From assembly GCF_900111945.1 (NCBI RefSeq), contig NZ_FOYO01000001.1, positions 2,611,751 through 2,675,750 of the forward strand: 64,000 nucleotides of DNA, written 5' to 3'. The number at the start of each line of letters is the position of its first letter. Positions within the stretch are counted from its first letter, which is position 1. Below are positions 28,263 through 36,354 of the stretch, piece by piece. Origin of the DNA: Litoreibacter janthinus (GTDB lineage: Bacteria > Pseudomonadota > Alphaproteobacteria > Rhodobacterales > Rhodobacteraceae). The notes under the pieces were generated by a model. That model saw nothing but the letters and a program-made list of their open reading frames with translations, searched no databases and had not been told where the DNA came from. The position numbers and the translations under genes are program-made.

Positions 28263-29233
28263 GCTTGCTGAGCCGCCTATTACCCCGCGCAGGTCACGGG
28301 ACTATCGCAACCGCCCGCGTTAAGGGCATCGCCCGCTCAGCGGAACCGATGGACGAGGCACAACCTCTACGAAGGGCAGAGGAGGAAGAGGCACAGACCC
28401 TTAAGCGGCAAGAAACCAAGGAAGAGATCACACCATTGAGGCGGCAGAACAGCCCTGCACCATCGCTTGCCCGTCTAGACGAAAAAGAAGCGCATCCTTT
28501 ACGTCGCGCGGAAGAGGACGAAGCCCAACCCCTGCACCGTGCACCCGAGGATGAAGCCCAACCCCTGCGCCGGTCAGAGGAAGACCAAGCCCAACCCGCA
28601 CGCCGCGCTGAGCAGGAAGAAGCCCAAACCCTGCAGCGCACGGATACAGAGCAGGACGAGGCGCAGCCCATGCGCCGCGCCGCGGACGAAGAAGTAGAGG
28701 CTCAACCCTTACGCCGAATGGAAGAAGAGCAGGCACAGCCCTTACACCGCGCATATGACGACGAGGCACGACCCCTCCACCGCATGGAGGAGGAGGACGC
28801 CCAGCCCCTGGCGCGGCTCAGCCCCCCCGATGAGCAGAACCTGACGGCCGAAAGCAGCCCAAAGCCTGCCAACATGTCTGGCATGGACGAGCAACCTGCC
28901 GCAATGGCCCTGCGCCGCGAGCACACGCCCGGCCCCGCAGCAATGCCAAGCGCCCCAGTTATCCCGGCGATGACCGAGGCCGGACCATTGCCATCACAGG
29001 AATCCGACACCACACCTGCACCGTTCGAGCAGGCTATCCATGACAGCGCCATAGAACCGCCTGCCCGCTTTGATCCGCCCCGCGACGCCGCGCCAGAACA
29101 GCACGGCCCCGCCAAAGTGGTCATCGACCAAGTCGACGTTGTCATTCATGAGTCCGCACGCGCAGCTGCGCCGTCCTCGCCGATGGCTGACCTGTCCGCA
29201 ATGGCGCGCCGCCGCTATCTTGGGGGCTTCTGA
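28259..29233 (+). CDS. Eleven-residue-repeat protein of the eCIS operon
   Basis: A 324-aa protein without a recognisable fold. Residues 31-187 are about 13 degenerate repeats of 11-13 residues with consensus (E/D)EDEAQPL(R/H)R(A/M)E; a stray unit (MDEQPAAMALRRE) occurs at 209-221. The rest is rich in Pro, Ala and Glu and probably disordered. The C-terminus is more conserved in style: KVVIDQVDVVIHES (286-299) recalls the short beta-strand motif (V.VTIGRIEVRA-like) that ends small proteins next to DUF4255 genes in other CIS loci, followed by LSAMARRRYLGGF. It overlaps the previous gene by ATGA. Role unknown; assembly or cargo-loading linker is possible. Confidence 0.6.
   Translation: MSLLSRLLPRAGHGTIATARVKGIARSAEPMDEAQPLRRAEEEEAQTLKRQETKEEITPLRRQNSPAPSLARLDEKEAHPLRRAEEDEAQPLHRAPEDEAQPLRRSEEDQAQPARRAEQEEAQTLQRTDTEQDEAQPMRRAADEEVEAQPLRRMEEEQAQPLHRAYDDEARPLHRMEEEDAQPLARLSPPDEQNLTAESSPKPANMSGMDEQPAAMALRREHTPGPAAMPSAPVIPAMTEAGPLPSQESDTTPAPFEQAIHDSAIEPPARFDPPRDAAPEQHGPAKVVIDQVDVVIHESARAAAPSSPMADLSAMARRRYLGGF
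28349..28819 (+). repeat. Coding tandem repeat, about 33-bp units
   Basis: The DNA that codes the EDEAQPLRR units. Units vary from 33 to 39 bp and at third positions, so the repeat is kept at protein level and is not a CRISPR or a recent expansion. Confidence 0.8.
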
Positions 29234-29234
29234 G

Positions 29235-30194
29235 ATGGCGATCGACGCAAGCTCCCTTTCCGTAGCCATGCAAGGCTTTGCCGACCATCTGGCGGCAAGT
29301 TTCACACAAGATGTGACCGTCACAGTCGAAAGCCCGAACGCAGCGGCCGAGCAGGCCAAAGGCTCCGACAAGGCCGTACTGAACGTGTTTTGCTACAGGA
29401 TTTCACCATCTGGCATCCATCCGGACCTGACATTGAATGAACCGGCCTTCGTTCGGGCCCACGTTCTGCTGACGGCGTTCTCCAACGCCACTGATGCGCA
29501 AGTTAAGGATAAGGATTTGCGCGTGCTGGGCCACGCGGTGCGGGTATTGCAGTCGCAACCAGTCATCCCGACAATCCTGCCCGGCGGCGTGCCCGCGCCG
29601 GAGGTCAGCCAGTATCGCCTTCAAGCAGTCCTGCAAGCGACCGAAATGGAGGAGATGAACCACATCTGGTCCATTCAGGGGAACGAAATCTCTTACAGGC
29701 TATCCGTCGCTTACGAATTGGCACTTATCCCGCTGGAACCATTGACATATCTGCCGCCGCCGACACCGGTGGAAAGCGTTGTTCTGGATCTTGGCCCGGA
29801 CGCGGTCCCTGATACCGAGATTGGCCCGACACCTATCGCCATCACGGCCCCGAATGCCCTTTCCAACTGGCTACCCTTCTCGATGATCCGCGACGGCAAC
29901 ATGCTCTCCTCGGACGCATCGGTGCCAACCGGCACGGCTCAGGTTCAACTCGCTATCGCCGGCCCAAAAAATGAGGATGTGCAGATCACCGTCGCTTGGG
30001 TCAGGTCGGATGGAACGCCGCAGATCCAAGCCGCCCAGCCCGCTACAATCGCGGCTACAGCGCTGGATCTCGACACACCGACCACATCTGTCGTTTTGAC
30101 GGATGCTGCCTCCGGAGACGTGGCCACGTTGATCATCCGTCCCGACGGCGCGGATATGCCAGCGGGCAACACTGTGCGGGTGGTGATCACATGA
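29235..30194 (+). CDS. DUF4255 tail-terminator (cap) protein, Pvc16/Afp16-like
   Basis: A 319-aa protein whose N-terminal ~190 residues match the DUF4255 domain of CIS cap proteins: KAVLNVFCYRISPSGIHPD, LRVLGHAVRVLQSQPVIP, and SIQGNEISYRLSVAYELALIPLEP. The cap closes the distal end of tube and sheath. The C-terminal ~120 residues (VQLAIAGPKNEDVQITVAWV to the end) form an Ig-like/beta extension. ATG 29235 follows the previous stop by one base; an upstream in-frame stretch lies in the repeat gene. Overlaps the ATPase gene by ATGA. Confidence 0.85.
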   Translation: MAIDASSLSVAMQGFADHLAASFTQDVTVTVESPNAAAEQAKGSDKAVLNVFCYRISPSGIHPDLTLNEPAFVRAHVLLTAFSNATDAQVKDKDLRVLGHAVRVLQSQPVIPTILPGGVPAPEVSQYRLQAVLQATEMEEMNHIWSIQGNEISYRLSVAYELALIPLEPLTYLPPPTPVESVVLDLGPDAVPDTEIGPTPIAITAPNALSNWLPFSMIRDGNMLSSDASVPTGTAQVQLAIAGPKNEDVQITVAWVRSDGTPQIQAAQPATIAATALDLDTPTTSVVLTDAASGDVATLIIRPDGADMPAGNTVRVVIT

Positions 30195-31576
30195 ATGTCG
30201 AGACCCCTCCCGTGACAAGCGTCGACGCGATTTCCTCAAGCATGGATCTTGAATGGGCGCGTGTGCACGACATGCTGTCCTTGGCCGAAGCATTGCGGAC
30301 GGGCACGAGCTTAGATGACGAATTTTCAAACCGCTTTGCGGCCTTATCATCGTGCGTCTCGGACGCGCGCGCAGCAGGCAGCTGGCAAGGCCTAAGCGCT
30401 ATGATCTCTGGTGATGTGCTGGAGCAATTGACCCCGCAGGACATAGACCTGATGGCCTTGGCACTCGCCCCTGTCGCGCGCCCGGCCTTCGCACCACGCA
30501 TCCAATCCTTACAGCCCGAACTTGGCACGCCGTGGCCGGGTCTGGCCTTGGTGCAAGAGCTGTTGATGCTTGAGACCAGCGACGAAATCGCCGCCCTGAT
30601 TGCGCGCCTGACGCCTACCGCCCCGATGGTGGCGTCGGGTCTGCTGAAGGTCGAAGGGAACACGCCCGCACAAACGCTCCGCCCCGGCCCCGTTTTGATC
30701 CGCACCCTTCTGGGCCGCGATCCAGAGCTGTCGCCCCCGCCTGGTGCATCGCTATCGACGGCGCGCGGCACTTGGGATCAGCTGGTGCTACCGGAGCCGA
30801 TTTTGCGCCAGCTGCGCGAGTTTGGGGCGTGGGTGGAGCATCGCCACGCACTGACCCGCGACTGGGGAGCGCGTGCCGTGCATGGCCCCTTGGCGCTGTT
30901 CTCCGGTGCCTCCGGCACGGGAAAGAGCTTCGCGGCCACAGTTCTCGCAACTGAGCTCACTGTACGCACTGGCACGCCTTGGGCGCTCTACAGCCTCGAT
31001 CTTGGCCGCATTATGTCGAAATACGTGGGCGAGACAGAGAAGAACCTCAACGCGCTGCTAGACAGTCTCGAAGGTCGCAACGCCATTTTGCAGATCGACG
31101 AGGCGGACGGCTTGCTGGGCAAGCGCGGCGAAGTCAGTGACGCCCGCGATCGCTATGCCAACCTTGAGGTTAGTCACATGCTCGCGCGGTTCGAGCGGCA
31201 TTCCGGCCCCGTAATCCTGACCACCAACCTGCGTGCCAATGTCGACCCCGCCTTCCTGCGCCGCTTCCAGCTTGTAGTGGACTTCCCAACCCCGGATGAC
31301 GAAGCCCGCACTGCGCTGTGGCGGGTGCTTCTTCCCCCTCAAGCGCCATTGGCAGAACGACTGGACCTCGAACGCCTTGGTGCGGCCGCACGCCTGTCAG
31401 GCGGCGCTATTGCCAACGCAGCGACCTATGCAGCGATGCTCGCCTATGCTGAGAAAGGCGATATCGACCTGCCCCACATTGCCCGCGCGATCTGGGCAGA
31501 GCTCACCAAAGACACGCGCCAAGTGCGCCCCTCAGAAATCGGATATCTTTCTGAATATCTGGAGGTTACGCGATGA
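30191..31576 (+). CDS. AAA+ ATPase of the injection system, Pvc15/Afp15-like
   Basis: A 461-aa protein with an N-terminal helical region and a C-terminal AAA+ domain. Walker A is GASGTGKS (239-246), Walker B ILQIDEADGLLG with D303/E304, the sensor-1 asparagine in VILTTNLRANVDPAF and the arginine finger region in FLRRFQLVVDFP. In Afp and PVC systems the homologous ATPase is needed to make or load complete particles. Start ATG 30191 overlaps the DUF4255 stop (ATGA), and its stop overlaps the next small gene in the same way. Confidence 0.88.
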   Translation: MNVETPPVTSVDAISSSMDLEWARVHDMLSLAEALRTGTSLDDEFSNRFAALSSCVSDARAAGSWQGLSAMISGDVLEQLTPQDIDLMALALAPVARPAFAPRIQSLQPELGTPWPGLALVQELLMLETSDEIAALIARLTPTAPMVASGLLKVEGNTPAQTLRPGPVLIRTLLGRDPELSPPPGASLSTARGTWDQLVLPEPILRQLREFGAWVEHRHALTRDWGARAVHGPLALFSGASGTGKSFAATVLATELTVRTGTPWALYSLDLGRIMSKYVGETEKNLNALLDSLEGRNAILQIDEADGLLGKRGEVSDARDRYANLEVSHMLARFERHSGPVILTTNLRANVDPAFLRRFQLVVDFPTPDDEARTALWRVLLPPQAPLAERLDLERLGAAARLSGGAIANAATYAAMLAYAEKGDIDLPHIARAIWAELTKDTRQVRPSEIGYLSEYLEVTR

Positions 31577-31785
31577 AGCTCAAGCGCTTAACTGTTAAAC
31601 TTCCTGCCTCAATGGCGGCCACCGCGTCCCATGATGCCCGCGCCATTGCAGAGGCAGTTGGACAGGCCTTGGCCAAAGGGGCGCAACCGAACGGGCCGAT
31701 TGCGATCCATAGCCACGGCCAACGCGGAACCGTGCTGGCCAGTCAGGTCACCGCAGGGCTGAAAGGCGGGCGTCATGGCCGTTGA
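31573..31785 (+). CDS. Small hypothetical protein in eCIS operon
   Basis: A 70-aa basic protein with one predicted helix (HDARAIAEAVGQALAKG) and a Gly/His/Arg tail. It starts in an ATGA overlap with the ATPase gene and ends 11 bases inside the next gene, a packing that supports real translation. No family recognised. Confidence 0.6.
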   Translation: MKLKRLTVKLPASMAATASHDARAIAEAVGQALAKGAQPNGPIAIHSHGQRGTVLASQVTAGLKGGRHGR

Positions 31786-32404
31786 AACGAAAGGCATGTT
31801 GTTCGAATACGGGCTGACACTCCCTCCCTTGGCGTTGATCTTCAAGTTCAACCCGCAGGAAATCAGCCGCTCTCGCACAGTGACGGTCAAAACGGGGAAC
31901 GCACCGGGATCGCGCGGCGGCTATGACTTCCTCTCACCTCTGGAAACCTCCCGCGTGGCCCAAGGCGTTGAAATGCAGGCCGAGAGCTTTTCGGTCACGA
32001 TCTTGTTGGACGCCACAGATGCCCTCAATGACGGGGACGCCATTGCCAAGACCTTTGGTGTTCAGCCCCAGATTGACACCTTGCGGTCCATGGCAGAGCC
32101 CAAAGCCCAAGGCCCCGGCGGCGTGAAAGTACTTGCGTCTTTGGGGCTGTCCGGCGCGCGGGCGTTCGAGCGGGACGAAACGGCCTCCGTTCTTGTGTTC
32201 GCTTGGGGGATGCAGTTGCTTCCGGTCTTCCTGACCGGTGTCACGCAAAAGGAGACGCTGCATCTGCCCAACTTGATGCCCTACCGCGCCGAAATGGGGC
32301 TGACGATGCAGGTCATCGAAAGCGCCAACCCGTTCTTCCTTGCCGACAAGGTCCGCCAGACCATCGGCACAGGGCTAAACCTTGTCTCTGGCTTGGGGGG
32401 ATAG
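31775..32404 (+). CDS. eCIS tube-baseplate adaptor protein, Pvc7/gp53-associated type
   Basis: A 209-aa protein whose motifs LTLPPLALIFKFNPQEISRS (8-27) and VEMQAESFSVTILLDATDAL are typical of the beta-rich adaptor found before the LysM gene in CIS loci. The end (FFLADKVRQTIGTGLNL) is amphipathic. In PVC-type systems this part and the LysM protein join tube to hub. Start 31775 overlaps the small gene by 11 bases; the next gene starts 4 bases after its stop. Confidence 0.7.
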   Translation: MAVETKGMLFEYGLTLPPLALIFKFNPQEISRSRTVTVKTGNAPGSRGGYDFLSPLETSRVAQGVEMQAESFSVTILLDATDALNDGDAIAKTFGVQPQIDTLRSMAEPKAQGPGGVKVLASLGLSGARAFERDETASVLVFAWGMQLLPVFLTGVTQKETLHLPNLMPYRAEMGLTMQVIESANPFFLADKVRQTIGTGLNLVSGLGG

Positions 32405-32408
32405 CGCG

Positions 32409-32744
32409 ATGGCATTTTTCAAAGGCAGCTACTACGAAACAACCGCCCTATTCGAGCCACCGGAAGACGGTACGCGCGGCTTTCGCGGCGTGCGGGGCCG
32501 CGCGATTGCCAACCCCGAAGCTGTGCTGGAACACAGCGTTAAAATAGGCGACCGTCTCGACCAGATGGCGCAAAATTATTACGCTAACCCAAGGGATTGG
32601 CGACGTCTCGCAGACTGCAACACGCAAATCATGTTCCCCGAAGATTTGATCTATGGCCCCGACGGTCATCCCGACAAACCCGAAGTAGCAGCAGAGAAAG
32701 CCGGCGCTACACTTCTTGTGCCGCGCAGGCGTGAGGTGCGGTGA
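32409..32744 (+). CDS. LysM-domain baseplate protein
   Basis: A 111-aa protein. Residues ~38-90 resemble a LysM/gpX-like fold: HSVKIGDRLDQMAQNYYANPRDWRRLADCN, with the IGD.LD.IA..YY.dp..W..IA.aN pattern, ending in TLLVPRR. In eCIS this small protein glues hub and wedges. It starts with ATG 32409; in-frame sequence upstream lies in the previous gene. It overlaps the hub gene. Confidence 0.8.
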   Translation: MAFFKGSYYETTALFEPPEDGTRGFRGVRGRAIANPEAVLEHSVKIGDRLDQMAQNYYANPRDWRRLADCNTQIMFPEDLIYGPDGHPDKPEVAAEKAGATLLVPRRREVR

Positions 32745-33913
32745 TGGGCTTGCTGGATCAACTCCTAGACCCCGGATTTCGTCAGGCCGCTTCGGTCGAA
32801 ATCCTTGTGGGGGCTGAACAAGCCGATCTGGGAAGCTTAGCCGACTTGGTCTCCTCCATCGAGGTGCGCTCCGCACGCATGGAGGCCGCGAGTGCGTCGA
32901 TCACCATCGATGACCGGCGCGACACCAACGGGGACTACATGGCGGCGGATTCAGGCTTGTTCGCCCGCTGGGCCGCAATCGTCATCAACGCAGACTTCCA
33001 AACCCATATCGAAGAAGTTTTTCGTGGCTACATCATGGAACTGAAACCCAGTTATCCCCAAAATGGTGGTGAAGCGAAGCTGGTGATCGAATGTCTCGAC
33101 GACAGCGCCGCGTTGTCCCGCGAGCACCAGCGCCGCATCTGGGGGGACGAGACCGCCCCCATGACCGATCGCGCCATTCTGGAAGAGTTAATCAGCCCCC
33201 TGCCTTTGACCCTTGCCAGCGGCCCAGAGGGCGCCAGCGCACGCGCGCTGACCCAAGACGCAACCCCGATTGCCTTCTTGCAGGACCGCGCCAAAGCCAA
33301 CGGGTTCGAGATGATCTTCGAGCGTGGCGAGATTTACTTTGGCCCCAAGCGTCTGGAGTCCGACCCACAGGCCAAGATCATGGTTTATGCCGGTAGCGCC
33401 ACGAATTGCCTCAACTTCGAGGTGTCAGATGAGGCCAACAAACCTGACATCGTGGCGTGGGAAAAAGCCCCAGCGACGGACGGTGCCGAGGCCGTGACTG
33501 GCGAAGCCGTGGCGGACCTGCCGCTGTTGGGAAGATACCCCGCCGCGTCAGAGGGCGCTGGACTCGGCACCCCAGCGATTGCCCGCATCAAAGGCGAAGG
33601 CGACGAGACCGTGGATGAAGTCACCGCGCGCGCGCAAGGTTTGGTCAATGAGGCCAGCTTTCGCATCAAAGCCAGTGGCGAATTGGACGGGACCCTCTAC
33701 GGCCATGTCTTGCGCGTCGGCGGAACGGTCACGGTCGATGGCGTCGGCTCTCGCAATGGTGGGATCTACTACGTCGACACTGTCACGCACCAGTTTTCTC
33801 CCGATGGCTACCGCCAACAATTCCAGTTGATCCGCAACGCCGTGGGCGAGACCGAAGCGATCGGCGCACCACCGTTGTCGTCCGTTTTGTCCGCCATCCA
33901 GAACCTGTTCTGA
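32741..33913 (+). CDS. eCIS hub protein, phage late control gpD / gp27-like (Pvc8 N-part)
   Basis: A 390-aa hub protein that seats the spike on the tube. Order of motifs: SLADLVSSIEVRSARMEAASA and DDRRDTNGDYMAADSGLF in the first barrel, MELKPSYPQNGGEAKLVIECLDDS, then ATPIAFLQDRAKANGFEMIFERG, the common gpD segment, and a C-terminal VRVGGTVTVDGVG-like barrel ending GIYYVDTVTHQFSPDGY. The start may be GTG 32741 (GTGA overlap) or ATG 32744 (TGATG overlap). Spike OB-fold is a separate gene here, as in phage T4/P2, and not fused as in VgrG. Confidence 0.88.
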   Translation: MMGLLDQLLDPGFRQAASVEILVGAEQADLGSLADLVSSIEVRSARMEAASASITIDDRRDTNGDYMAADSGLFARWAAIVINADFQTHIEEVFRGYIMELKPSYPQNGGEAKLVIECLDDSAALSREHQRRIWGDETAPMTDRAILEELISPLPLTLASGPEGASARALTQDATPIAFLQDRAKANGFEMIFERGEIYFGPKRLESDPQAKIMVYAGSATNCLNFEVSDEANKPDIVAWEKAPATDGAEAVTGEAVADLPLLGRYPAASEGAGLGTPAIARIKGEGDETVDEVTARAQGLVNEASFRIKASGELDGTLYGHVLRVGGTVTVDGVGSRNGGIYYVDTVTHQFSPDGYRQQFQLIRNAVGETEAIGAPPLSSVLSAIQNLF

Positions 33914-33923
33914 GGAGTTTGAG

Positions 33924-34748
33924 ATGTCAGAGGTTTTCCAAGCCCTCGAAAGCACGATCCGCAAGCAGCAACGCAGCTATTTTGGCAAGTACCGCGCCTT
34001 TGTGGCTGATGTCGAAGACCCGGAATTGCGCGGGCGTTGCAAGCTTGTGATCCCGTCTGTTCTGGGCTCAGAGACGTCTGATTGGGCTCTGCCCGTAGTT
34101 GCCTATGGCGGAGGGGAAGGCTTCGGCACGCTCGCCATCCCCCCCGTCGGCTCGCAGGTTGTGGCCGAGTTTCTTGAAGGCGACGCCGCCAGCCCGATGT
34201 GGACCGGCACATTCTGGCGCACGGGTGGTGAAGTCCCGGAGGAGCACACAGGACAGTCAGTGAAGCTGATCAAAACCGAAAGTGGCCACGTATTGTCGCT
34301 TGATGACACGGAAGACGCAGAGGTCGTGACCCTGAGATCCGCCGCCGAAGCGACGGTCGTGATGGACCAGGACGGCTCCATGGTGCTGACAGACTCTGCC
34401 GGGTCGACCGTCACGCTCAACGCCGCAGACGGGGAGCTCACCGTGGCCGACGGCAACGGCAACGAATTGGTCATGACGTCGTCCGGCGTCACCTGCACCG
34501 ATGCGAATGGCAACGAAATCAGCATGTCAGGCAGCGGTGTTGAAGTGAAATCTTCGGCAACCGTGAACATTGAAGGCTCCATGGTGACGGTCGCCGGATC
34601 GGGGGGCGAGCCGCTGATCAAAGGCACCACTTTCCTGTCGCTGTTTAATGCCCACACCCATAACGCGACCTCGATCGGCGCGCCGACCTCGCCGCCGATT
34701 GTACCGCTGACCCCGTCGGTCCTGACCACCAAGAGCACGGCAAGCTGA
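33924..34748 (+). CDS. eCIS spike protein, gp5/gpV/VgrG-like
   Basis: A 274-aa spike subunit. Residues ~20-110 form the OB-fold (YFGKYRAFVADVEDPELRGRCKLVIPSV, then IPPVGSQVVAEFLEGD). Residues ~130-235 repeat short beta-strands (VVMDQDGSMVLTDSAGSTV, GNGNELVMTSSGV, GNEISMSGSG), as in a triangular beta-helix needle. The end carries AHTHNATS and a proline-rich tail typical of gpV-like spikes. No PAAR gene is present, so this tail may itself form the tip. It shares one base with the gp25 gene. Confidence 0.88.
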   Translation: MSEVFQALESTIRKQQRSYFGKYRAFVADVEDPELRGRCKLVIPSVLGSETSDWALPVVAYGGGEGFGTLAIPPVGSQVVAEFLEGDAASPMWTGTFWRTGGEVPEEHTGQSVKLIKTESGHVLSLDDTEDAEVVTLRSAAEATVVMDQDGSMVLTDSAGSTVTLNAADGELTVADGNGNELVMTSSGVTCTDANGNEISMSGSGVEVKSSATVNIEGSMVTVAGSGGEPLIKGTTFLSLFNAHTHNATSIGAPTSPPIVPLTPSVLTTKSTAS

Positions 34749-35146
34749 TGGCCCAGCATGAAAACACCCTGCCGCGCGTCCGCTACATGGCCTTCCCCTT
34801 CCGCATGACGGAAAGCGGCGCGGCGCAGGTGGCGCGGTTCGACCACATCCGCCAGCAGGTCGAGCAGGTTCTGTTCACCTCACCGGGAGAGCGGGTGTTC
34901 CGCCCAGAATACGGGTTTGGCGCGCGCCAGCATGTGTTCGAGCCTAACGCGGTTGGGCTATGGGAGTTGGCGCAAAACCGCCTTTACGGTGCACTTGCAG
35001 AGGCTCTGGCGGGCGAAGTGGACCCCAAAACAATCCGCGTGGATGTGGGCGCTCCGCCCGATCAACCCGAAGTTCTGATGGTTGAGATCAGCTACACCAT
35101 CGCGGCGCTGGCCCGAGAAGAAACCCATCGATTTGAGGTGACGTGA
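34748..35146 (+). CDS. eCIS baseplate wedge protein, gp25-like (Pvc9/Afp9)
   Basis: A 132-aa gp25/GPW-family wedge protein. HIRQQVEQVLFTSPGERVFRPEYGFGARQHVFEP contains the ...GER...P.fG...... signature of the family; the C-terminus is VEISYTIAALARE. It initiates sheath polymerisation at the baseplate. It overlaps the upstream and downstream genes by 1 and 4 bases (or 1 if the next start is ATG 35146). Confidence 0.93.
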   Translation: MAQHENTLPRVRYMAFPFRMTESGAAQVARFDHIRQQVEQVLFTSPGERVFRPEYGFGARQHVFEPNAVGLWELAQNRLYGALAEALAGEVDPKTIRVDVGAPPDQPEVLMVEISYTIAALAREETHRFEVT

Positions 35147-36354
35147 TGGCCGACCTTGCCCCAGCCAAGCTAATATTCGATGGCACCTGCCCTGACTGTG
35201 GCAGCCGCGAACAGGTCTTGCCCTTGCCCATCCCCGGCGTCGAAGACGATTTCGACTGGAAGGTGCGCGACTATGACAGCTTCCGTCTGTTCATGATGCA
35301 AGAACTCGCCTCGCGCTATCCTGACCGGCGCCGCTGGACCCCTGCGGACATGGAAGTTGTGCTGGTCGAGCTGCTCTCAGCCGCTCTGGACCGCGCCTCC
35401 CATGCGCTTGATCGCGTGCAGGCTGAACGGTTCCTGGACACAGCGCGCCAACCTGGATCGGTGCGCAGGCTCCTTGCGATGATCGGCTGGCAGCCCGATG
35501 ACGCAGACCTAGCCGAGGCACACCGCCTATATCGCCCCGTTGGGACAAACCCCACAGACGCACAGGCATTGGAGCAATACTGGCTCCGCGTCCCGTCCGC
35601 TATGGATCGTGCGCGCCATGAAGGCCCCAGCCAGATCGCGGCGCAACACCGGATGGTAACGCTCGAAGATCACAGCGCGATATTGCAAAGCCACCCGCTT
35701 GTGGCGCTTGCCCAGACGCGTTTGGTTTGGTCCGGCGCATGGAACTCCATCCTGATCGCAACACTTCTTGAGGATGACTTGCCGATGGATGCGCCCCTCC
35801 ATGACGGGCCAACGTCAGCACCGCGACCCAACCGTTTGAGGGCGGACTTGTGGGATCAGATCACCGGCTTTCATTCCAATCGCAATCTGGCGCTCCCCCC
35901 GCTTGGCCCAAAGCTGACAGGCCGCGCCATCCTTCGGGTTCTGGTCGATGCCTATCGGATGATCGGATCGGAGGTTTTTCTGGAACCCGCCCGCGCCGCG
36001 CCCATCAACGTCACGCTGTCCGTTCGCGCCAAGCCGGGCTTCTTCCGGTCAGAGCTGCGTCAGGCCGTAGCGGCAGTGTTCACATCAGATCAGGGCGGCT
36101 TCTTCGAGCCCGGCCGGTTCGACTTTGGCCAGGCGATCTATGCCTCCGACATCATTGAGAGTGCCATGCAGATCGAGGGCGTGGCTGTGGCGTGCCTGAA
36201 CCGCTTCCGCCGCGTCGGACGCGCGTTCGAGGATCGCGGTGCGGAGGGGTTCATTGCAGTTGATCCTGACAGCTACGTTCTATGCGCAGGTGACACCCGC
36301 GCCCCAGAGCGAGGAGCGTTCCGCGTCACAGTCCAAGGAGGAGAGACCGGATGA
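35143..36354 (+). CDS. eCIS baseplate wedge protein, gp6/gpJ-like (Pvc11/Afp11)
   Basis: A 403-aa baseplate J-type wedge protein. The N-terminus has a single CPDCG knuckle (residues 16-20) followed by DFDWKVRDYDSFRLFMMQ and VVLVELLSAALDRASHALDRVQAERFLDTARQPGSVRRL, the usual long helix region. The C-terminus contains NVTLSVRAKPGFFRSELRQAV and DFGQAIYASDIIESAMQIEGV, the gpJ signature. Start is GTG 35143 or ATG 35146. It overlaps the larger gp6-like gene by ATGA; the two probably form the asymmetric gp6 dimer of each wedge. Confidence 0.85.
   Translation: MMADLAPAKLIFDGTCPDCGSREQVLPLPIPGVEDDFDWKVRDYDSFRLFMMQELASRYPDRRRWTPADMEVVLVELLSAALDRASHALDRVQAERFLDTARQPGSVRRLLAMIGWQPDDADLAEAHRLYRPVGTNPTDAQALEQYWLRVPSAMDRARHEGPSQIAAQHRMVTLEDHSAILQSHPLVALAQTRLVWSGAWNSILIATLLEDDLPMDAPLHDGPTSAPRPNRLRADLWDQITGFHSNRNLALPPLGPKLTGRAILRVLVDAYRMIGSEVFLEPARAAPINVTLSVRAKPGFFRSELRQAVAAVFTSDQGGFFEPGRFDFGQAIYASDIIESAMQIEGVAVACLNRFRRVGRAFEDRGAEGFIAVDPDSYVLCAGDTRAPERGAFRVTVQGGETG

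Noticed and set aside
28349..28819. Regular repeats that could suggest a CRISPR array.
   Set aside because: Units are contiguous, in frame, degenerate and lack unique spacers; they code a repeat protein.
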